A DNA stretch of 64,000 nt from Datura wrightii (GCA_035772735.1 JASDFA010000001.1:94079501-94143500); one strand, 5' to 3'. Shown: positions 1 through 12,960, counted from the first letter of the stretch. A program made the numbers and translations. Notes: generated from the letters alone by a model not told the origin.

Positions 1-3000
1 GGAGGAGGTCGGGCAGACCCCCTCCATGATGGCAGCGTGTCACGGAGCAAGCCCCTCTGCGATGACCAACGTGCCATGGAGGGGGGTGTCCAGGCTCAAG
101 TATATAAAGCCTCACTTCAGTTTTTATTTCAATTTCCCACTTTTAATTTTCAGAAAACGTCCAGAGAGAAGAGGGAGACGAGGGTTTAATATAAATTTCA
201 TCCGATTACGCCGTCAAATTCGGTGCAAACTCGAATTAATCTGGGATAGTGAAGTGTTAAGCTGCCGGGAGCACTCCTGCGAAGTTAGTTTCATGAAATT
301 CGGCCGGCGAATCATCGTCCTACTGAGCTAAGGTAAGTGTAATTGCTCCAAATTAGTGTCAATATACTCCTAGCCCTACAGTGAGTATTTCTCCCTTCTG
401 GACTTCTGAGAAATAGCGAGTTTTCAGCTGTTCTTTGATAAGTTAAAGTTTGGGCTATATATATATTTAAAGTAGCATTTTCTTTCAGAATATCAATGAA
501 TTTAGTTCTAATTGCTATGAATGTAAATGTAGTTGAAGAAATAGCTGAAAATTAGCCAAGTTACGCCAGATACTCGGAAAATTAACGGACGAGGTATGTA
601 ATGCCAGTTTCTTCAGCAAGCTTGAAGTTCCGGTATAGTCAAATAGTGCAAGTGCCAGTAGAATGTTTCAGAAGCCGCATATTATGTTTAGTATGAATTT
701 TAGTATGATATTAGCAACATCATGTCATGTGTAGCGTGAAACTTACGAGCATGATATATATTCTAGTAGAAAGTTTCAAAAATAGTACAGCATGCCCAGT
801 ATGTAACTTAGTAAGGTATGTCAAGACATCATCGTGTTCAGTCGAAATTTTGTAAAGCAATATAAGTTCCCGTAAAGTATTTCAGGAATGGAATAGTAGA
901 CTAAAATGAAGTTTAGAAAGCATGTTAGAAATAGTAAATCATGTTTACCATGAAACTTAAGTTACACAGCACGATTCTCAGTAGAAATATTATATCTTGT
1001 CTCAGTATCAGATTCAGCACAACATGACAGAAATTATATAGATACCATTATCAGTTTTAGCATATATACTATACATACACATTACTATCATTAGCTTCAG
1101 CATGTAGTATACGCAGTTTGTATTACTAGTTGAGACCTGACTGTATTGTTTTGAGCTGGATTACCTAGATTCATGACCGCCCCAGGGTTAATAGCTGTAT
1201 CGACTCATCCGCCTGAGGGCGAGGATACTTCGCTCTATGGAGTGGCATGCCGTGCCCTCGGGGACAAAGATGGGATGCCAATTTCCCCATATTTTACCTT
1301 TGTAGGCTTTTATACACCCCCGTCGAGCGGGTACGCCTGGGGTGTTAATTCAGGAGTCCTCCGGACTCAGGTACAGTTATATTCGGGGCTCAGCGAGCCC
1401 AAGTGCATACCCAAGGGATCGGCAGGATGCTTATAGTTACTATGGGAGGTGGCATAACCGGGGTAAGTGTATAGATTGCGTGTTGGTTGTACCTTCCGGC
1501 TTATGGGGGCTAGGTAAGGTTTATGTATACTATGCTATGTTATGTTATGTTATATTATGCCACGTTACGTTAGATATGAATAGATCGGCAATAGAGCGCT
1601 ACATTTCCAGGTATGCCTCCTACTCCTTTCAGCATAGTTGAGGACCGTCTTAAACTCATACTTTCAGTCAATTACAGTCTATTTTTTCAGTACTATTAGT
1701 TATATTGCTTGTCTTCAGTTATTTTCCAGTTGTTTCTTTGCATACTCAGTACCAGTGATACTGACGCCCGTTTGGGGCACTGCATTACTTGCCTGTAGGT
1801 ACCCATAGACGAGGAGCCGATCCCTCGTGATTCCAGCAGCACACAGAGTCATCAGCTCTAGTCATCTGGAGCTAGATAGCTAGAGGTTTATCCCTTTTCT
1901 TTTGTTGTACAGTATGGGTAGGACGGGGCCTTGTCCCGACCATATTATCAGTATTCTTAGAGGCTTGCAGATTGTATATTCCCTATGGTTAGCTGTACTG
2001 GTCGTGTGAGGCCGTGTGTATGTTTTAGTTTATTTATAATGGCCGAGTGGGGCCTCATTCAGTTGGTAGTGGTGACCTTGTCGGTCACGTAGCAGTTTAG
2101 CACCTATTTTCTTGATTTAGAAGTAACTAGATAGCATGGTGGCCTTATCGACTGATCTTGGGCAGATTTATATGCCCAAGTGATACTCAAACGTATTATT
2201 TTCGCCTTGTTTGTGTGCAATGTGTATATATTCTCATGTAATTGGTAATAAAATGTGAATTTATACTAACCAACATGATTAGCATTTGTTTTGCAGGTAA
2301 ATATGATTTTTAGGAGCTAAAATGCATGTTGGAACTATATCGGAGTTGGACTTGGATACGAGCGTGGAAAAGACATTGGAATGCACAAATTATAGGGGCT
2401 CTGCGATGGAGCCGTGCCACGCTACCATCGCGGAGGCACACTGCCTGGAGAGGGAATTAAATGGCAAATTCCAGTGAGGCCTCGCGACAGCTCCGTGGCA
2501 CGAAGATAGGCCTCCGTGTTGGCCTCCGTGCCACATTGAGGCTAATTTACCGGACCCTGGATTTCCAGTGAAGGTCCGCGTCCACGCCGTGTCACGGAGG
2601 TAGTGCTCCACGTTGACCTCTGTGACACGTTGCTTGTTATTCCGGGAAAAATTTCCCTCTAGTATAAATAGCACACTTAGGTTTATTTTAATTAGTTCAG
2701 TTTTAGTTCAGACTGGGTGGAGCTAGGATGTGGGTTAGGAGCAGTTGAGGGACGAAAAAGCTAAGGGATTTCTTCTCTTCCTTTCTTCTTTCTATCAATT
2801 GTATGCATGATTTACACTTGTTTTAGGATGATCATTCCACAAATGAGTGGCTAATTCTCTTCCTTGCTGATGTTATGAACATTTGTGATGAATTTTGATT
2901 ATTAATTTTATGGTTTTCTTCTTCTTCTTCTATGTTGTTCTATTGATTCTTGTTCTTACTGCATTAGTGTGTGGCCGACATTAATGTACATCTAAAAAGT

Positions 3001-3833
3001 CCAATTTCACTCGAGAGAGCAAGAAATTGGAAAGTTGTGAATTAATAGGGTATTGTTCTTAACTTGATTTGGGAAAATTGGGTTTTGATGTGCTTTCCTG
3101 ATAGAAATATACTTGAAAGCCGTATTAGTCAGTTTACGAACCGGAATTGTATTGCTAGTTCATCAATTGCATTTGATCACAGAAATGTAGACGGATGGTT
3201 TGTGATTCTAAAGTGAAATTAAATACGAGAGTTTTAATTTCTAGGCTAATGTTCTTGGCTAGCAACATGAAGAAGAGATTAACCAAATTATTGTTATAAT
3301 CGAATTCATTACTTGTTCTTAACATTGGCATGCTCATATCCATAGTTTAAATTCACAGTAAATAATTGTTAATAGTTTTAGTATATATATATTTTATAAA
3401 CAAAAACTTATTTAACTGTTGGTTACGCTGTTGTTAGCATAATTAGAAGTAAGATAAGAATACAGTGTACTTAGGCAATTTTACTTATCCTGAGTCTCCT
3501 TGGATCGATACTTGGCTTACTTAGCCACTTTATTACTTGTTTGACCATGTGCACTTGCGTGTCGGTTTTTACATATACCGAACCAGCCGAACATCGGCCC
3601 GCATAGGTTCCTTCATACTACTATTGTTCTGGTTAGCTGTTGTCTGCTTACAGGTGGATATAGGCCTAGTCAGCCGGAGGCTGTATTTACAGTCGTTATA
3701 TAGCCCATCATTTTCTTTAATCCAGAGTTAGAGCCAGCCTGTCACCAGAAGTGCTTAGTCTCATCTAGTCCAGCAGTTTAGGTACCAGTAGGGCACTAGG
3801 TGCCAGTCATGCCCCCCAAGGCGGGGCGTGACA
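1..3833 (+). repeat. 5' LTR of Tekay-like element A (left edge outside window, interrupted)
   Basis: The sequence from 1 to about 2152 matches 9211-11370 almost base for base, and 3594-3833 completes the LTR. Its right end is ...GGGGCGTGACA, directly followed by an initiator tRNA-Met primer site. The matching 3' LTR starts TGTTACGCCCC, so the ends form a TG...CA pair with short inverted termini. A TATA box (TATATAAAG) lies at 101-109, and a strong splice-donor-like AAGGTAAGTG at 332-341. A solo LTR is nested at 2153-3593. The uninterrupted LTR would be about 2.5 kb. Nothing in it looks protein-coding. Confidence 0.9.
2153..3593 (+). mobile_element. Solo LTR of an Athila-type element nested in the 5' LTR of A
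   Basis: It starts TGATCTTGGGC, the same start as the LTRs at 17411-18827 and 25790-27207 read on the minus strand, and it ends ...CCGAACA. The flanks are TCGAC (2148-2152) and TCGGC (3594-3598), a 5-bp target duplication with one mismatch. The host LTR resumes exactly afterwards. A TATA box (TATAAATA, 2663-2670) lies downstream of an inverted pair of GTGTCACGGAGG-type motifs (2587-2600 and 2617-2629). No internal region is present, so this is a solo LTR left by LTR-LTR recombination. It has diverged clearly from the other copies. Confidence 0.88.
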
Positions 3834-3837
3834 AACT

Positions 3838-3849
3838 TGGTATCAGAGC
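3838..3849 (+). other. Primer binding site of element A (initiator tRNA-Met type)
   Basis: TGGTATCAGAGC is complementary to the 3' end of plant initiator tRNA-Met. It lies 4 bases after the LTR end, the usual place for minus-strand priming in chromoviruses. Confidence 0.92.
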
Positions 3850-4044
3850 AGGTCGTATCCCAGGGAGTCTGCAAGCCATGCTTAGTAGAGTCTTGCCTAT
3901 GGATGTGTTGTGCACCACATACTACAGGCAGGAGGCTGCAAGGCATGATAGGATGGTTGCTTTTTATTTTTATTCAGCCGTGCTATAGAGCGGGACAGTA
4001 TAGGGTTGAGTCCTTAGAGCTTACGATTTCTTTGGTTACAGATA

Positions 4045-5440
4045 ATGTCAGACCAGCGACATCCTATCACAGGCCAGAGATTGGACATTGCAGCAGGGGA
4101 AGGCACCAGCAGGATGCTTCACCCTCATTTAGAAATAGCCCAATTAGAGGGAAATACAGAGGCGCCATCCCAACCTTCTCAGCAGTCTCCACCACATCAG
4201 GAGGCACTTGGGGCGACACCACCTCCAGTAGTCCCTATACCGATACCTTCCGACCAGGAATTCAGGAGTGCGGTAGTCATGTTATCAGAAATGATGGTTG
4301 CTCAGAGTCAGCTGATGCCGTCTACAGTTGCAGAGTCGTTAGAAGGGCCCAGTAGTTCGAGGGTCCGGGAATTTTTGGCTCTGAATCCCCCACAGTTTAC
4401 AGGTACGGACCGGACAGAGGACCCTCAGGATTTTCCAGACCAAATGCATAGAATATTCAGGGTTATGCATGCCACGCCTACAGAATCGGTTGAATTGGCA
4501 GCATTTCAGTTACGGAATATCGTCGTGTTGTGGTATAAAAGCTAGGAAAGGTCCCGAGGGAGAGATGTTTTCCCTCCAACCTGGTCAAGCTTCTCAGGAG
4601 CTTTTCTAAATCACTATTTGCCACGGGAGATTCGACAGGCCTGGGTGGGCCAGGCTTTACATTTAGAGTAGGGGGCCATGAGTGTTCGGGAATACGCCTT
4701 GCGGGTTTGATTCTTTGGCTCGGTATGCACCAGCCTTTGTTGATACCATCAAATCCAGAGTACACTACTTCATCATGGGATTGAATCTAGAATATGTTGA
4801 GACTTGTATTACGGCTACACTGCGAGAGGACATGGATATTGCCCAAGTTTAGGCATTCACCCAAAATATTGAGGGCATCAGGCAACGACAGCGGGAGATC
4901 AGGAGGACCAGTCAGGAACAGCGCCGCAGGGATAGGCCAGTGGAGTTACAGATGGAGGCTCGGGGAGGATCCAGGCCATGATTGTTAGATAGGCCATCCA
5001 GACCCCCGCCTCCACCACAGCCGCAGAGGGATAGATTTAGCCGCAGGGGGGAGTCAGAGACCAACAGAGGCTCACAGATTGCAGATTCACCACTACAGAG
5101 GAGGGCGGAGCAGAGTAGGTATACCCTACCACTTTGCCCTATATGTAGTCGACGCCATTCTGGAGCATGCAGGTATGGCTCCACCGGATGTTATATTTGT
5201 GGCTAAGAGGGTCATCTGATGAGAGATTGTCCAGCCAGAGGTCAGGATGATAGGGATAGATAGAATAGGGCATCCGCAGGGTCACGAGCTTCAGTATCCT
5301 CGGCAGGGCACATGCCCTCAGTTTCAGCAGGCAGAGGCCGAGGCAGATCAGGGGCCTCCAGTGTAGGTGCGGGTCCAAGCCCCATATATGCCTTACCAGG
5401 GAGGCAAGATTCAGAAGCGTCACCTGATGTTGTGACAGGT
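4045..5440 (+). pseudogene. Gag of element A, decayed
   Basis: An ATG at 4045 opens a 166-residue Gag N-terminal part (MSDQRHP...). It matches the Gag of element C at 46628-45915 and contains the gypsy Gag block around FLALNPPQFTGTDRTEDPQ and the LAAFQLR segment. The frame closes at 4543-4545, where a tryptophan of the other copy is replaced. Gag-like sequence then continues in shifting frames. A CCHC zinc knuckle (CYIC...H...C) is readable near 5188-5230 but has a stop inside it. The protein would package element RNA. Several stops and frameshifts make it non-functional. Confidence 0.85.
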
Positions 5441-5910
5441 ATGATGACTATCTGCTCATACCATGTTTATGTAGTGATTAATCCAGGATCTACTTTGTCC
5501 TACATTACCCCATTGTGGCTTGAAAGTTTAGTGTTGCACCAGAGTTGCTTCAGTAACCCTTTTCAGTATCCACACCCGTCAGTGACTCCATTATAGCTAG
5601 AAGGGTCTATTGAGGGTGTACCGTAGAGGTTGCTGATCATCAGACCGCAGTAGATCTGGTAGAATTAGAAATGGTTGATTTCAACGCCATTATGGGTATG
5701 GATTGGTTGGCTCCATGCTATGCAAATGTAGAATGCTGGACCAAGATAGTCTGATTCCACTTTCCGGGGGAGGCAGTACGAGAGTGGAAGGGTAGTACAA
5801 TTATGCCAAAAGGTAGGTTTATTTCCTATCTTCAGGCGAGAAAGTTGATAGCTAAAGGGTGCATTTACCACATTGTCAGAGTTCAGGATGTTCGAGTTGA
5901 GCCTCCGACT
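5441..5910 (+). pseudogene. Retropepsin region of element A, decayed
   Basis: This aligns by eye with the intact-looking protease stretch of element C (45242-44600). The active-site segment reads NPGSTLSYIT here, where C has DPGSTLSYIT, so the catalytic aspartate has become asparagine. The frame stops near 5594, and the conserved VDLVELEM...MDWL block follows in another frame at about 5650-5710. A stop lies between the conserved FH and FPGE stretches. The region would have processed Gag-Pol. Confidence 0.8.
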
Positions 5911-5925
5911 CTCTAGTCTGTTCCA

Positions 5926-7330
5926 GTGGTGAATGAATTTCGAGATGTATTTCCAGATGAGCTACTTGGTATTCCCCCGGAAAGGGAAATAGATTTTTCA
6001 ATTGATTTATTACCAGGAACTCAGCCCGTATCAATTCCTCCATATCGTATGGCTCCTACTGAACTCAGAGTATTAAAGGAGCAGCTGAAAGATCTGTTAG
6101 ATAAGGGTTTTATCAGGCCGAGTACTTCACCTTGGGGTGCGCCAGTTCTATTTGTGAGAAATAAGGACGGCTCACTCCGCATGTGTATAGACTACCGGCA
6201 ATTGAATAAGGTTACAGTCAAGAATAAGAATCCGCTTCCCAGAAGAGATGATTTGTTTGATCAGTTACAGGGGGCCGGATATTTCTCCAAGATTGACTTA
6301 CGGTCTGGATACCATCAAGTTCGAGTTCGTGAAAGGGACATTCCAAAGATGCCTTCAGGACCAGATATGGCCATTTTGAATTCCTGGTCATGTCCTTTGG
6401 GCTGACGAATGCCCCAGCAGTATTTATGGACCTGATGAACAACATCTTCAGACCATACCTGGACCTGTTCGTGATAGTGTTTATTAACGATATTCTGGTG
6501 TATTCTCGCTCAGAGGCAGACCACCAGGCTCATTTACGGAGAGTGCTCCAGATTCTCAAGGACCGTCAGTTGTATGCCAACTTCTCTAAATATGAATTTT
6601 TGCTAAATTCAGTAGCTTTCTTGGGATACATCATGTCGGATGCTGGTATACAGGTAGACACGCAAAAAATAGAGGCAGTAAATACATGGCCCAGACCTAC
6701 CACTCCGACCGAATTCTGTAGTTTTCTGGGATTAGCAGGGTACTACAGAAGATTTGTTAAGGGATTCTCCACCATAGCGGCACCTCTAACTAAGCTGATG
6801 CAAAAAGCAGTAAAGTTTCAATGGACAGAGGCATGTGAGTAGAGTTTCCAGGAATTGAAAGACAGGTTGACCTCCGCCCCAGTATTAGCATTGCCAGAAG
6901 GTACAGAGGGTTATGCAGTTTATTGTGATGCTTCGGGTATTGGGTTAGGATGTGTGTTGATGCAGCACGGTAAAGTGATTGCTTATGCTTCCAGAAAGCT
7001 AAGGAAACACGAAAAGAATTATCCTACCCATGACCTGGAACTAGCCGCAGTGATCCACGCTCTAAAGATATGGAAGCATTACATGTACGGCGTCCATGTG
7101 GATATTTTCATTGATCATAAGAGCCTACAGTATATCTTCACTCAGAGGGAGTTGAATCTGCGGCAGCGTCGCTGGTTGGAATTGTTGAAAGATTATGATG
7201 TAAATATTCTGTACCATACAGAAAGAGCCAATGTAGTAGCGATGCCCTTAACCGTAAGTCTATGGGGAGTTTGGTGTACTTGCAGCCCGAGCAGCGGGAA
7301 TTGGCCCGAGAAATACACCAGTCAGCCAAT
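5926..7330 (+). pseudogene. Reverse transcriptase-RNase H of element A
   Basis: The RT runs from the REIDF...LLPGT linker (5926 on) through VLFVRNKDGSLRMCIDYRQ, the GYHQVRV block and the polymerase motif, then RNase H (CDASGIGLGCVL, YPTHDLELAAV, DHKSLQYI). Breaks: a one-base deletion near 6349 shifts frame between the DIPK and FEFLVMSFG stretches; a TAG at 6840-6842 replaces a glutamine codon; a further one-base loss near 7240 shifts the RNase H tail. The catalytic motif reads FINDILVYS instead of FIDDILVYS, so one metal-binding aspartate is lost. The element cannot be autonomous. Confidence 0.9.
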
Positions 7331-7474
7331 TTAGCCGTTCGTGTAGCAGAAACAAAGTAGAACAGAGTGGTAATTCAGAATACCCCAGTGTCGTCATTAG
7401 TTGTGGAGGCAAAGGAACGATGGTATGAAGATCCTGACCTGGTTCAGCTTAAAGACAGAGTTCAATAAGGAAAA

Positions 7475-8825
7475 GTGCCGGATTTTCAGGTAATTGAGGA
7501 TGAAGTGTTGCGATGTAAAGGCCACATTTGTGTTCCAGATACTTTAGGGCTTCGCCAGCAGATTATGAGCGAGGCACATTACGCCCGCTATTCTCTCCAC
7601 CCAGGCACGACGAAAATGTACCATGATATCAAAGAAATCTACTGGTCGCCAGGTATGAAGAGGGAAATAGTAGAATTCGTAGCCCAGTGTCCTAACTACC
7701 AGCAAGTAAAAGCGAAACACCAGAAACCAGGCGGATTAACTCAAGACATAGTTGTGCCTCCTTGGAAGTGGGAAGCAGTAAATATGGATTTTGTAGTAGG
7801 ATTGCCCCGTACCAGACACAGAAATGACTCGATTTGGGTAATTGTTGACAGACTGACAAGATCAGCCCACTTTTTGCTAGTAAGGACTACTCTCTGCCGA
7901 AAATTATGCTGAGTTGTATATTAGAGAAATAGTCAGACAGCACGATGTTCCAATATCCATCATCTTTGATAGAGGGGTGCAATTCACAGCTAAATTTTGG
8001 CGATCATTTCAGAGAGGCCTGGGAATGCAGATTAATCTGAGCATGGCATTCCACCCTCAGACTGATGGGCAGGCAGAACACATTATTCAGACACTCGAGG
8101 ATATGCTGCGAGCATGTGTGTTAGACTTTGGAGGTAGTTGGGATGAGCACTTACCACTTATTGACTTTTCTTATAAAATTAGTTACCACTCAGGTATCCA
8201 GATGGCGCCCTATGAGGCTTTGTATGGGCGAAAATGCAGATCGCTGGTTGGTTGGTTTGAAGTAGAAGAGTCAGCGCTGATTGGGCTGGATATTATTCAT
8301 CAGTTAGAAGAAAAGGTAAAGCTTATCATAGAACGCCTACTGACTGCTCAGAGCCGCTAGAAATCGTATGCTGATGTGCGGCGCAGAAACCTGGAATTTA
8401 ATGTGAATGACTGGATTTTTTTGAAGGTTTCTCCAATGAAAGGGGTGATGAGATTCGGCAAGAAAGGTAAGCTCAGCCCGAGATTTGTTGGGCCTTATCA
8501 GATCCGCCGAAGAATAGGCCAAGTGGCATACGAGTTGAATTTGCCTCTAGAATTAGAGTCTGTACATCCAGTTTTCCACGTGTCTATGCTGAGGAAGTAT
8601 ATAGGGGATCCCTCCAGAGTTGTCACAGTTCAGGATGTCCAAGTTATGGAGGAGATGGCTTATGAAGAGGTTCCAGTAGCCATACTGGACAGGCAGATTC
8701 GCAAGTTGAGAACTAAGGATATTGCTTTTGTTTAAGTATTATGGCGTAATAGGAACCGGAAGGAAATGACTTGGGAAGCAGAGGAAGATATGAAAGTCAA
8801 ATATCCTCAGTTATTTCAGACCTAG
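7475..8825 (+). pseudogene. Integrase with C-terminal chromodomain-like tail of element A
   Basis: The order is an HHCC zinc domain (HYARYSLHPGTTKMYHDI, with the last cysteine replaced by tyrosine), then the DDE core (MDFVVGLP, DRGVQFT, FHPQTDGQAE), the KGKLSPRFVGPYQI segment, and a chromodomain-like end (PVAILDRQIRKLR...MTWEAEEDMK). Breaks: a frame change at 7912-7914, a TAG at 8358-8360 and a TAA at 8733-8735 before the last 30 codons. The end at about 8825 matches the end of the C integrase. The chromodomain tail supports placing A among chromoviruses, most likely Tekay/Del. Confidence 0.9.
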
Positions 8826-9071
8826 TTAGCCATAGGTATGTTGTTATTACTGTTGCTTTATATTCGCATGCAAAAGTAAGATGTTGACTGCAGTTTAATG
8901 AAATGAATGTTTTAGCATTACGTGAAGCATTTGTATTGGACTTTTCTGAGTTTCAAGTTTCTTGAGATAGTCCACATTACAGAGGAAACTTTGCCGAACT
9001 TTTTCTAGAAATAAATCAAGTAAGTTGAAATTCTTGTAAATAGAAGCTTACATTCGAGGACGAATGTTCTT

Positions 9072-9084
9072 AAGGGAGGGAGGA
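9072..9084 (+). other. Polypurine tract of element A
   Basis: The purine run AAGGGAGGGAGGA directly abuts the TGTTACGCCCC start of the 3' LTR. It would prime plus-strand DNA synthesis. The stretch 8826-9071 before it is non-coding 3' sequence with a conserved GAGGACGAATGTTC motif, shared in reverse with element C near 41585-41610. Confidence 0.88.
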
Positions 9085-11371
9085 TGTTACGCCCCATAAA
9101 TTCTTGAACTGTAGATGGCCTACTCGCAAGTTGGTTAAGAGTTTTAGAATGCCATACATGCTAAAAAAGGCCTGGGGAAAGACCGGACTAGCGTCGCATA
9201 GAACCGTCGCAGGAGGAGGTCTGGCAGACCCCCTCCACGATGGCAGCGTGTCACGGAGCAAGCCCCTCTGCGATAGCCAACGTGCCATGGGGGGAGGTGT
9301 CCAGGCTCAAGTATATAAAGCCTCACTTTGGTTTTTATTTCAATTTCCCACTTTTAATTTTCAGAAAACGTCCAGAGAGAAGAGGGAGACAAGGGTTTAA
9401 TATAAATTTCATCCGATTACGCCGTCAAATGCAGTCCAACTAGAATTAATCAGGGGTAGTGAAGTATTAAGCTGCCGGGAGCATTCCTGCGGAGTTAGTT
9501 TTGTGAAATTTGGCTGGCGAATCATCGTCCTACCGAGCTAAGGTAAGTGGAATTGCTCCAAATTAGTGTCAATATACTCCTAGCCCTACAGTGAGTATTT
9601 CTCCCATTATGGACTTCCGAGAAATAGCGAGTTTTCAGCTGTTCTTCGATAAGTTAAAGTTTGGGCTATATATATATTTAAAGTAGTATTTTCTTTCAGA
9701 ATATCGATGAATTTAGTTCTAATTTCTATGAATGTAAATGTAGTTGGAAGAAATAGCTGAAAATTAGCCGAGTTACGCCAGATACTCGGAAAGTTAACGG
9801 ACAAGGTATGTAATGCCAGTTTCTTCGGCAAGCTTGTAGTTTCGGTATAGTCAAATAGTGCAAGTGCCAATAGAATGTTTCATAAGCTGCATATTATGTT
9901 TAGTATGAATTTTAGTATGATATTAGAAACATCATGTCATGTGTAGCATGAAACTTACTAGCATGATATATATTCTAGTAAAAAGTTTCAAAAATAGTAC
10001 AGCATGCCCAGTATGTAACTTAGTAAGGTATGTTAGGACATCATCGTGTTCAGTCGAAACTTAGTAAAGCAATATAAGTTCCCGCAAAGTATTTCAGAAA
10101 TGGAATAGTAGCCTAAAATGAAGTTTAAAAAGCATGTTAGAAATAGTAAATCATGTTTACCATGAAACTTAAGTTACACAACACGATTTTAGCAGAAATA
10201 TTATATCTTGTCTCAGTATCAGATTCAGCACAGCATGATAGAAATTATATAGATACCATTATCAGTTTCAGCATATTTTGTATATATAAACATTACTATC
10301 ATTAGCTTCAGCATGTAGTATACGCAGTTAGTATTACTAGTTGAGACTTGACTGTATTGTTTTGGGCTGGATTACCTAGCATTCATGACCGTCCCAGGGT
10401 TAAAAGCTGTATCGACTCGTCCGCCTTAGGGCGAGGATTCTTCGCTCTACGGAGTGGCATGCCGTCCCCTAGGGGACGAAGATGGGATGCCAATTTCCCC
10501 ATATTTTGCCTTGGTAGGCTTTTATACACCCCCGTCGAGTGGGTACGCCCGGGGTGTTGATTGCAGAGTCCTCCAGACTAAGGTACAGTTATAGTTAGGG
10601 GCTCAGCGGGCCTAAGTGCATACCCAGGGGACCGGCAGGATGCTTATAGTTACTATGAGAGGTGGGATGACCGGGGTAGATGTATAGATTGCGTGTTGGT
10701 TGTACCTTCCGGCTTGTGGGGGCCATGTAAGGTTTAGGTTATGCTATGTTATGTTATGTTATATTATGCCACGTTACGTTAGATATGAATAGATCGACAG
10801 TAGAGCGCTACATTTCCAAGTATGACTCCTACTCCTTTCAGCATAGTTGAGGGCAGTCTTAAACTCATACTTTCAGTCAGTTACAGTCTATTTCTTTCTA
10901 TTTCAGTACTATCAGTTATATTGCTTGTCTTCAGTTATTTTCCAGTTGTTTCTTTGCATACTCAGTACCAGTGGTACTAACGCCCGTTTGGGGCGCTACA
11001 TTACTAGCCTGTAGGTACCCATAGATGATGAGCCGATCCCTCGTGATTCCAGCCAGCACACAGAGTCATCAGCTCTGGTCATCCGGAGCTAGATAGCTAG
11101 AGGTTTATCCATTTTCTTTTGTTGTACAGTATGGGTAGGTCGGGGCCTTGTCCCGACCATATTATCAGTATTCTTAGAGGCTTGCAGATTGTATATTCCC
11201 TGTGGTTAGCTGTACCGGTCGTGTGAGGCCGTGTGTATGTTTTAGTTTGTTTATTATGGCCGAGTGGGGCCTCATTCAGTTGGTAGTGGTGACCTTGTCG
11301 GTCACGTAGTAGTTTAGCACCTATTTTCTTGATTCAGAAGTAACTAGACAGCATAGTGGCCTTGTCGGCCC
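9085..11371 (+). repeat. 3' LTR of element A, truncated
   Basis: It starts TGTTACGCCCC after the purine tract and follows the 5' LTR closely (TATA box at 9312-9320, ATGTT-type microsatellite near 10735-10775). It stops matching at about 11371, where a minus-strand gypsy fragment begins. The last 240 bp of the LTR are missing. The break is within two bases of the point where the solo LTR sits in the 5' LTR. Confidence 0.88.
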
Positions 11372-12960
11372 CTTTGGAGAAAGACTTAACCTCCTTTCTG
11401 AGAACTACTTCTTTAAGTTTAAGTAGAACCAGATCATCATCCTGTCTGGACTTAACTTCAACTACCAAGGATGAATCCGACCCACTCTGCACTACTACCC
11501 CGCCCACCAGCTACACCCCTAATTGGGCTAGTCTGTGAACATCCCTTGCTAACTCCTTTTTGTCTTCCTCAATATGAGTCACACTCCCCATAGATCGTCT
11601 GCTTAGGGCATCAGCCACCACATTGGCTTTGCCAGGGTGATACAATACACTCATGTCATAGTCTTTTAGAAACTCCAACCACCTTCTCTGGAACAGATTT
11701 AAATCCTTGTAACTCAGCACATACTGAAGACTCTTATGATCCGTAAATACATCTATGTGAGCTCCATATAAGTAATGCCTCCATATCTTTAGCAAAAACA
11801 CCACCGCTGCCAACTCAAAGTCATGAGTTGGATAATTCTTCTCATGATCATTGAGTTTTCTGGAGGCATAGGCTATCACTTTGTCCCGCTGCATCAGAAT
11901 ACAACTGAGCCCAACCCTGGAAGCATCACAATAAACAACTAATCCACCTGTTCCTTCTGGCAAGGTCAGAACTGGAGCAGTAATGGGTCGAGTCTTCAAC
12001 TCCTGGAAACTCTTCTCACACTCGTCTGACCACTGAAATTTCACCTTCTTCTATGTTAACTTAGTCAAAGGAGATGCTATGGAGGAGAAGACTTCCACAA
12101 ACCCTCGGTGATAACCTGCTAAGCCCAGGAAACTCCTGATTTCAGTAAGAGAGGTAGGTCTGGGCTAATCCTTCACTGTTGCTATCTTGTGAGGGTCTAC
12201 TTTTATTCCTTCACCTGAGACCACATGACCTAAGAAAGTCACAGACTTTAACCAAAATTCGCACTTGCTAAACTTGGCGAAGAATTGGCGGTCTCTGAGT
12301 GTCTGTAATTCTAATCTTAGGTGACTGGCATGCTCTTCCTCATTTCTGGAGTATACTAGAATTTTGTCAATAAATACAATGACGAACATATCCAGATACT
12401 ACTTGAAGACCCTGTTCATTAAATCCATGAAGGCTATTAGGGTGTTTGTTAGCCCAAAGGACATCACCACAAACTCGTAGTGACCATACCTAGTTCTAAA
12501 TGCTATTTTTGGTATGTCATACTCCCTAACCCTTAGTTGATGGTACCCTGACCTGAGATCAATCTTGGAGAAACAACTGGCTCCCTGAAGTTGGTCAAAC
12601 AGATCGTCAATTCTGGGTAGGGGATACTTGTTCTTGACTGTGACCTTGTTCAGCTGAAGGTAATCTATGCACATTCTGAGGCTACCGTCTTTCTTACGCA
12701 CGAATAGCACTGGAGCACCCTAAGGAGAGATGCTGGGTCTGATAAAACCCTTGTCAAAAAGGTCCTTTAACTGCTCCTTCAACTCCTTAAGCTTAGTTGT
12801 AGCCATTCTGTAAGGAGGGATGGAGATGAGCTGAGTAGTTGGGAGGATATCTATTCCGAAGTCTATTTCCCGTTCAGGGGGAACTCCGGGAAAATCCTCA
12901 GGAAAAACATCTGGGAACTCGCTGACCAGGGGAACTGACTGAATGGTTGGGGTCTCAGAG
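11372..12960 (-). pseudogene. RT-RNase H fragment of a second gypsy element
   Basis: Read right to left: REIDFGIDILP linker, VLFVRKKDGSLRMCIDY, FDQLQGASCFSKIDLRSGYHQ, the polymerase motif, then RNase H (YCDASRVGLSCILMQ, YPTHDFELAAV, DHKSLQYV, ANVVADALSRRS) and the start of the linker to integrase. The family is related to but distinct from A and C. Breaks include TAG codons near 12720, 12397 and 12163, and a TAG near 12050. The polymerase motif reads FIDK instead of FIDD. The piece stops at 11372 without integrase or LTR. Confidence 0.85.

Noticed and set aside
1529..1565. ATGTT-type microsatellite as a telomere-like repeat
   Set aside because: Short, imperfect, and present at the same place in all A-type LTRs; a simple LTR microsatellite.
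3838..3849. TGGTATCAGAGC-like stretches as tRNA-Met genes
   Set aside because: Only the 3' complement is present and each lies next to an LTR end or the viral leader; there is no cloverleaf.
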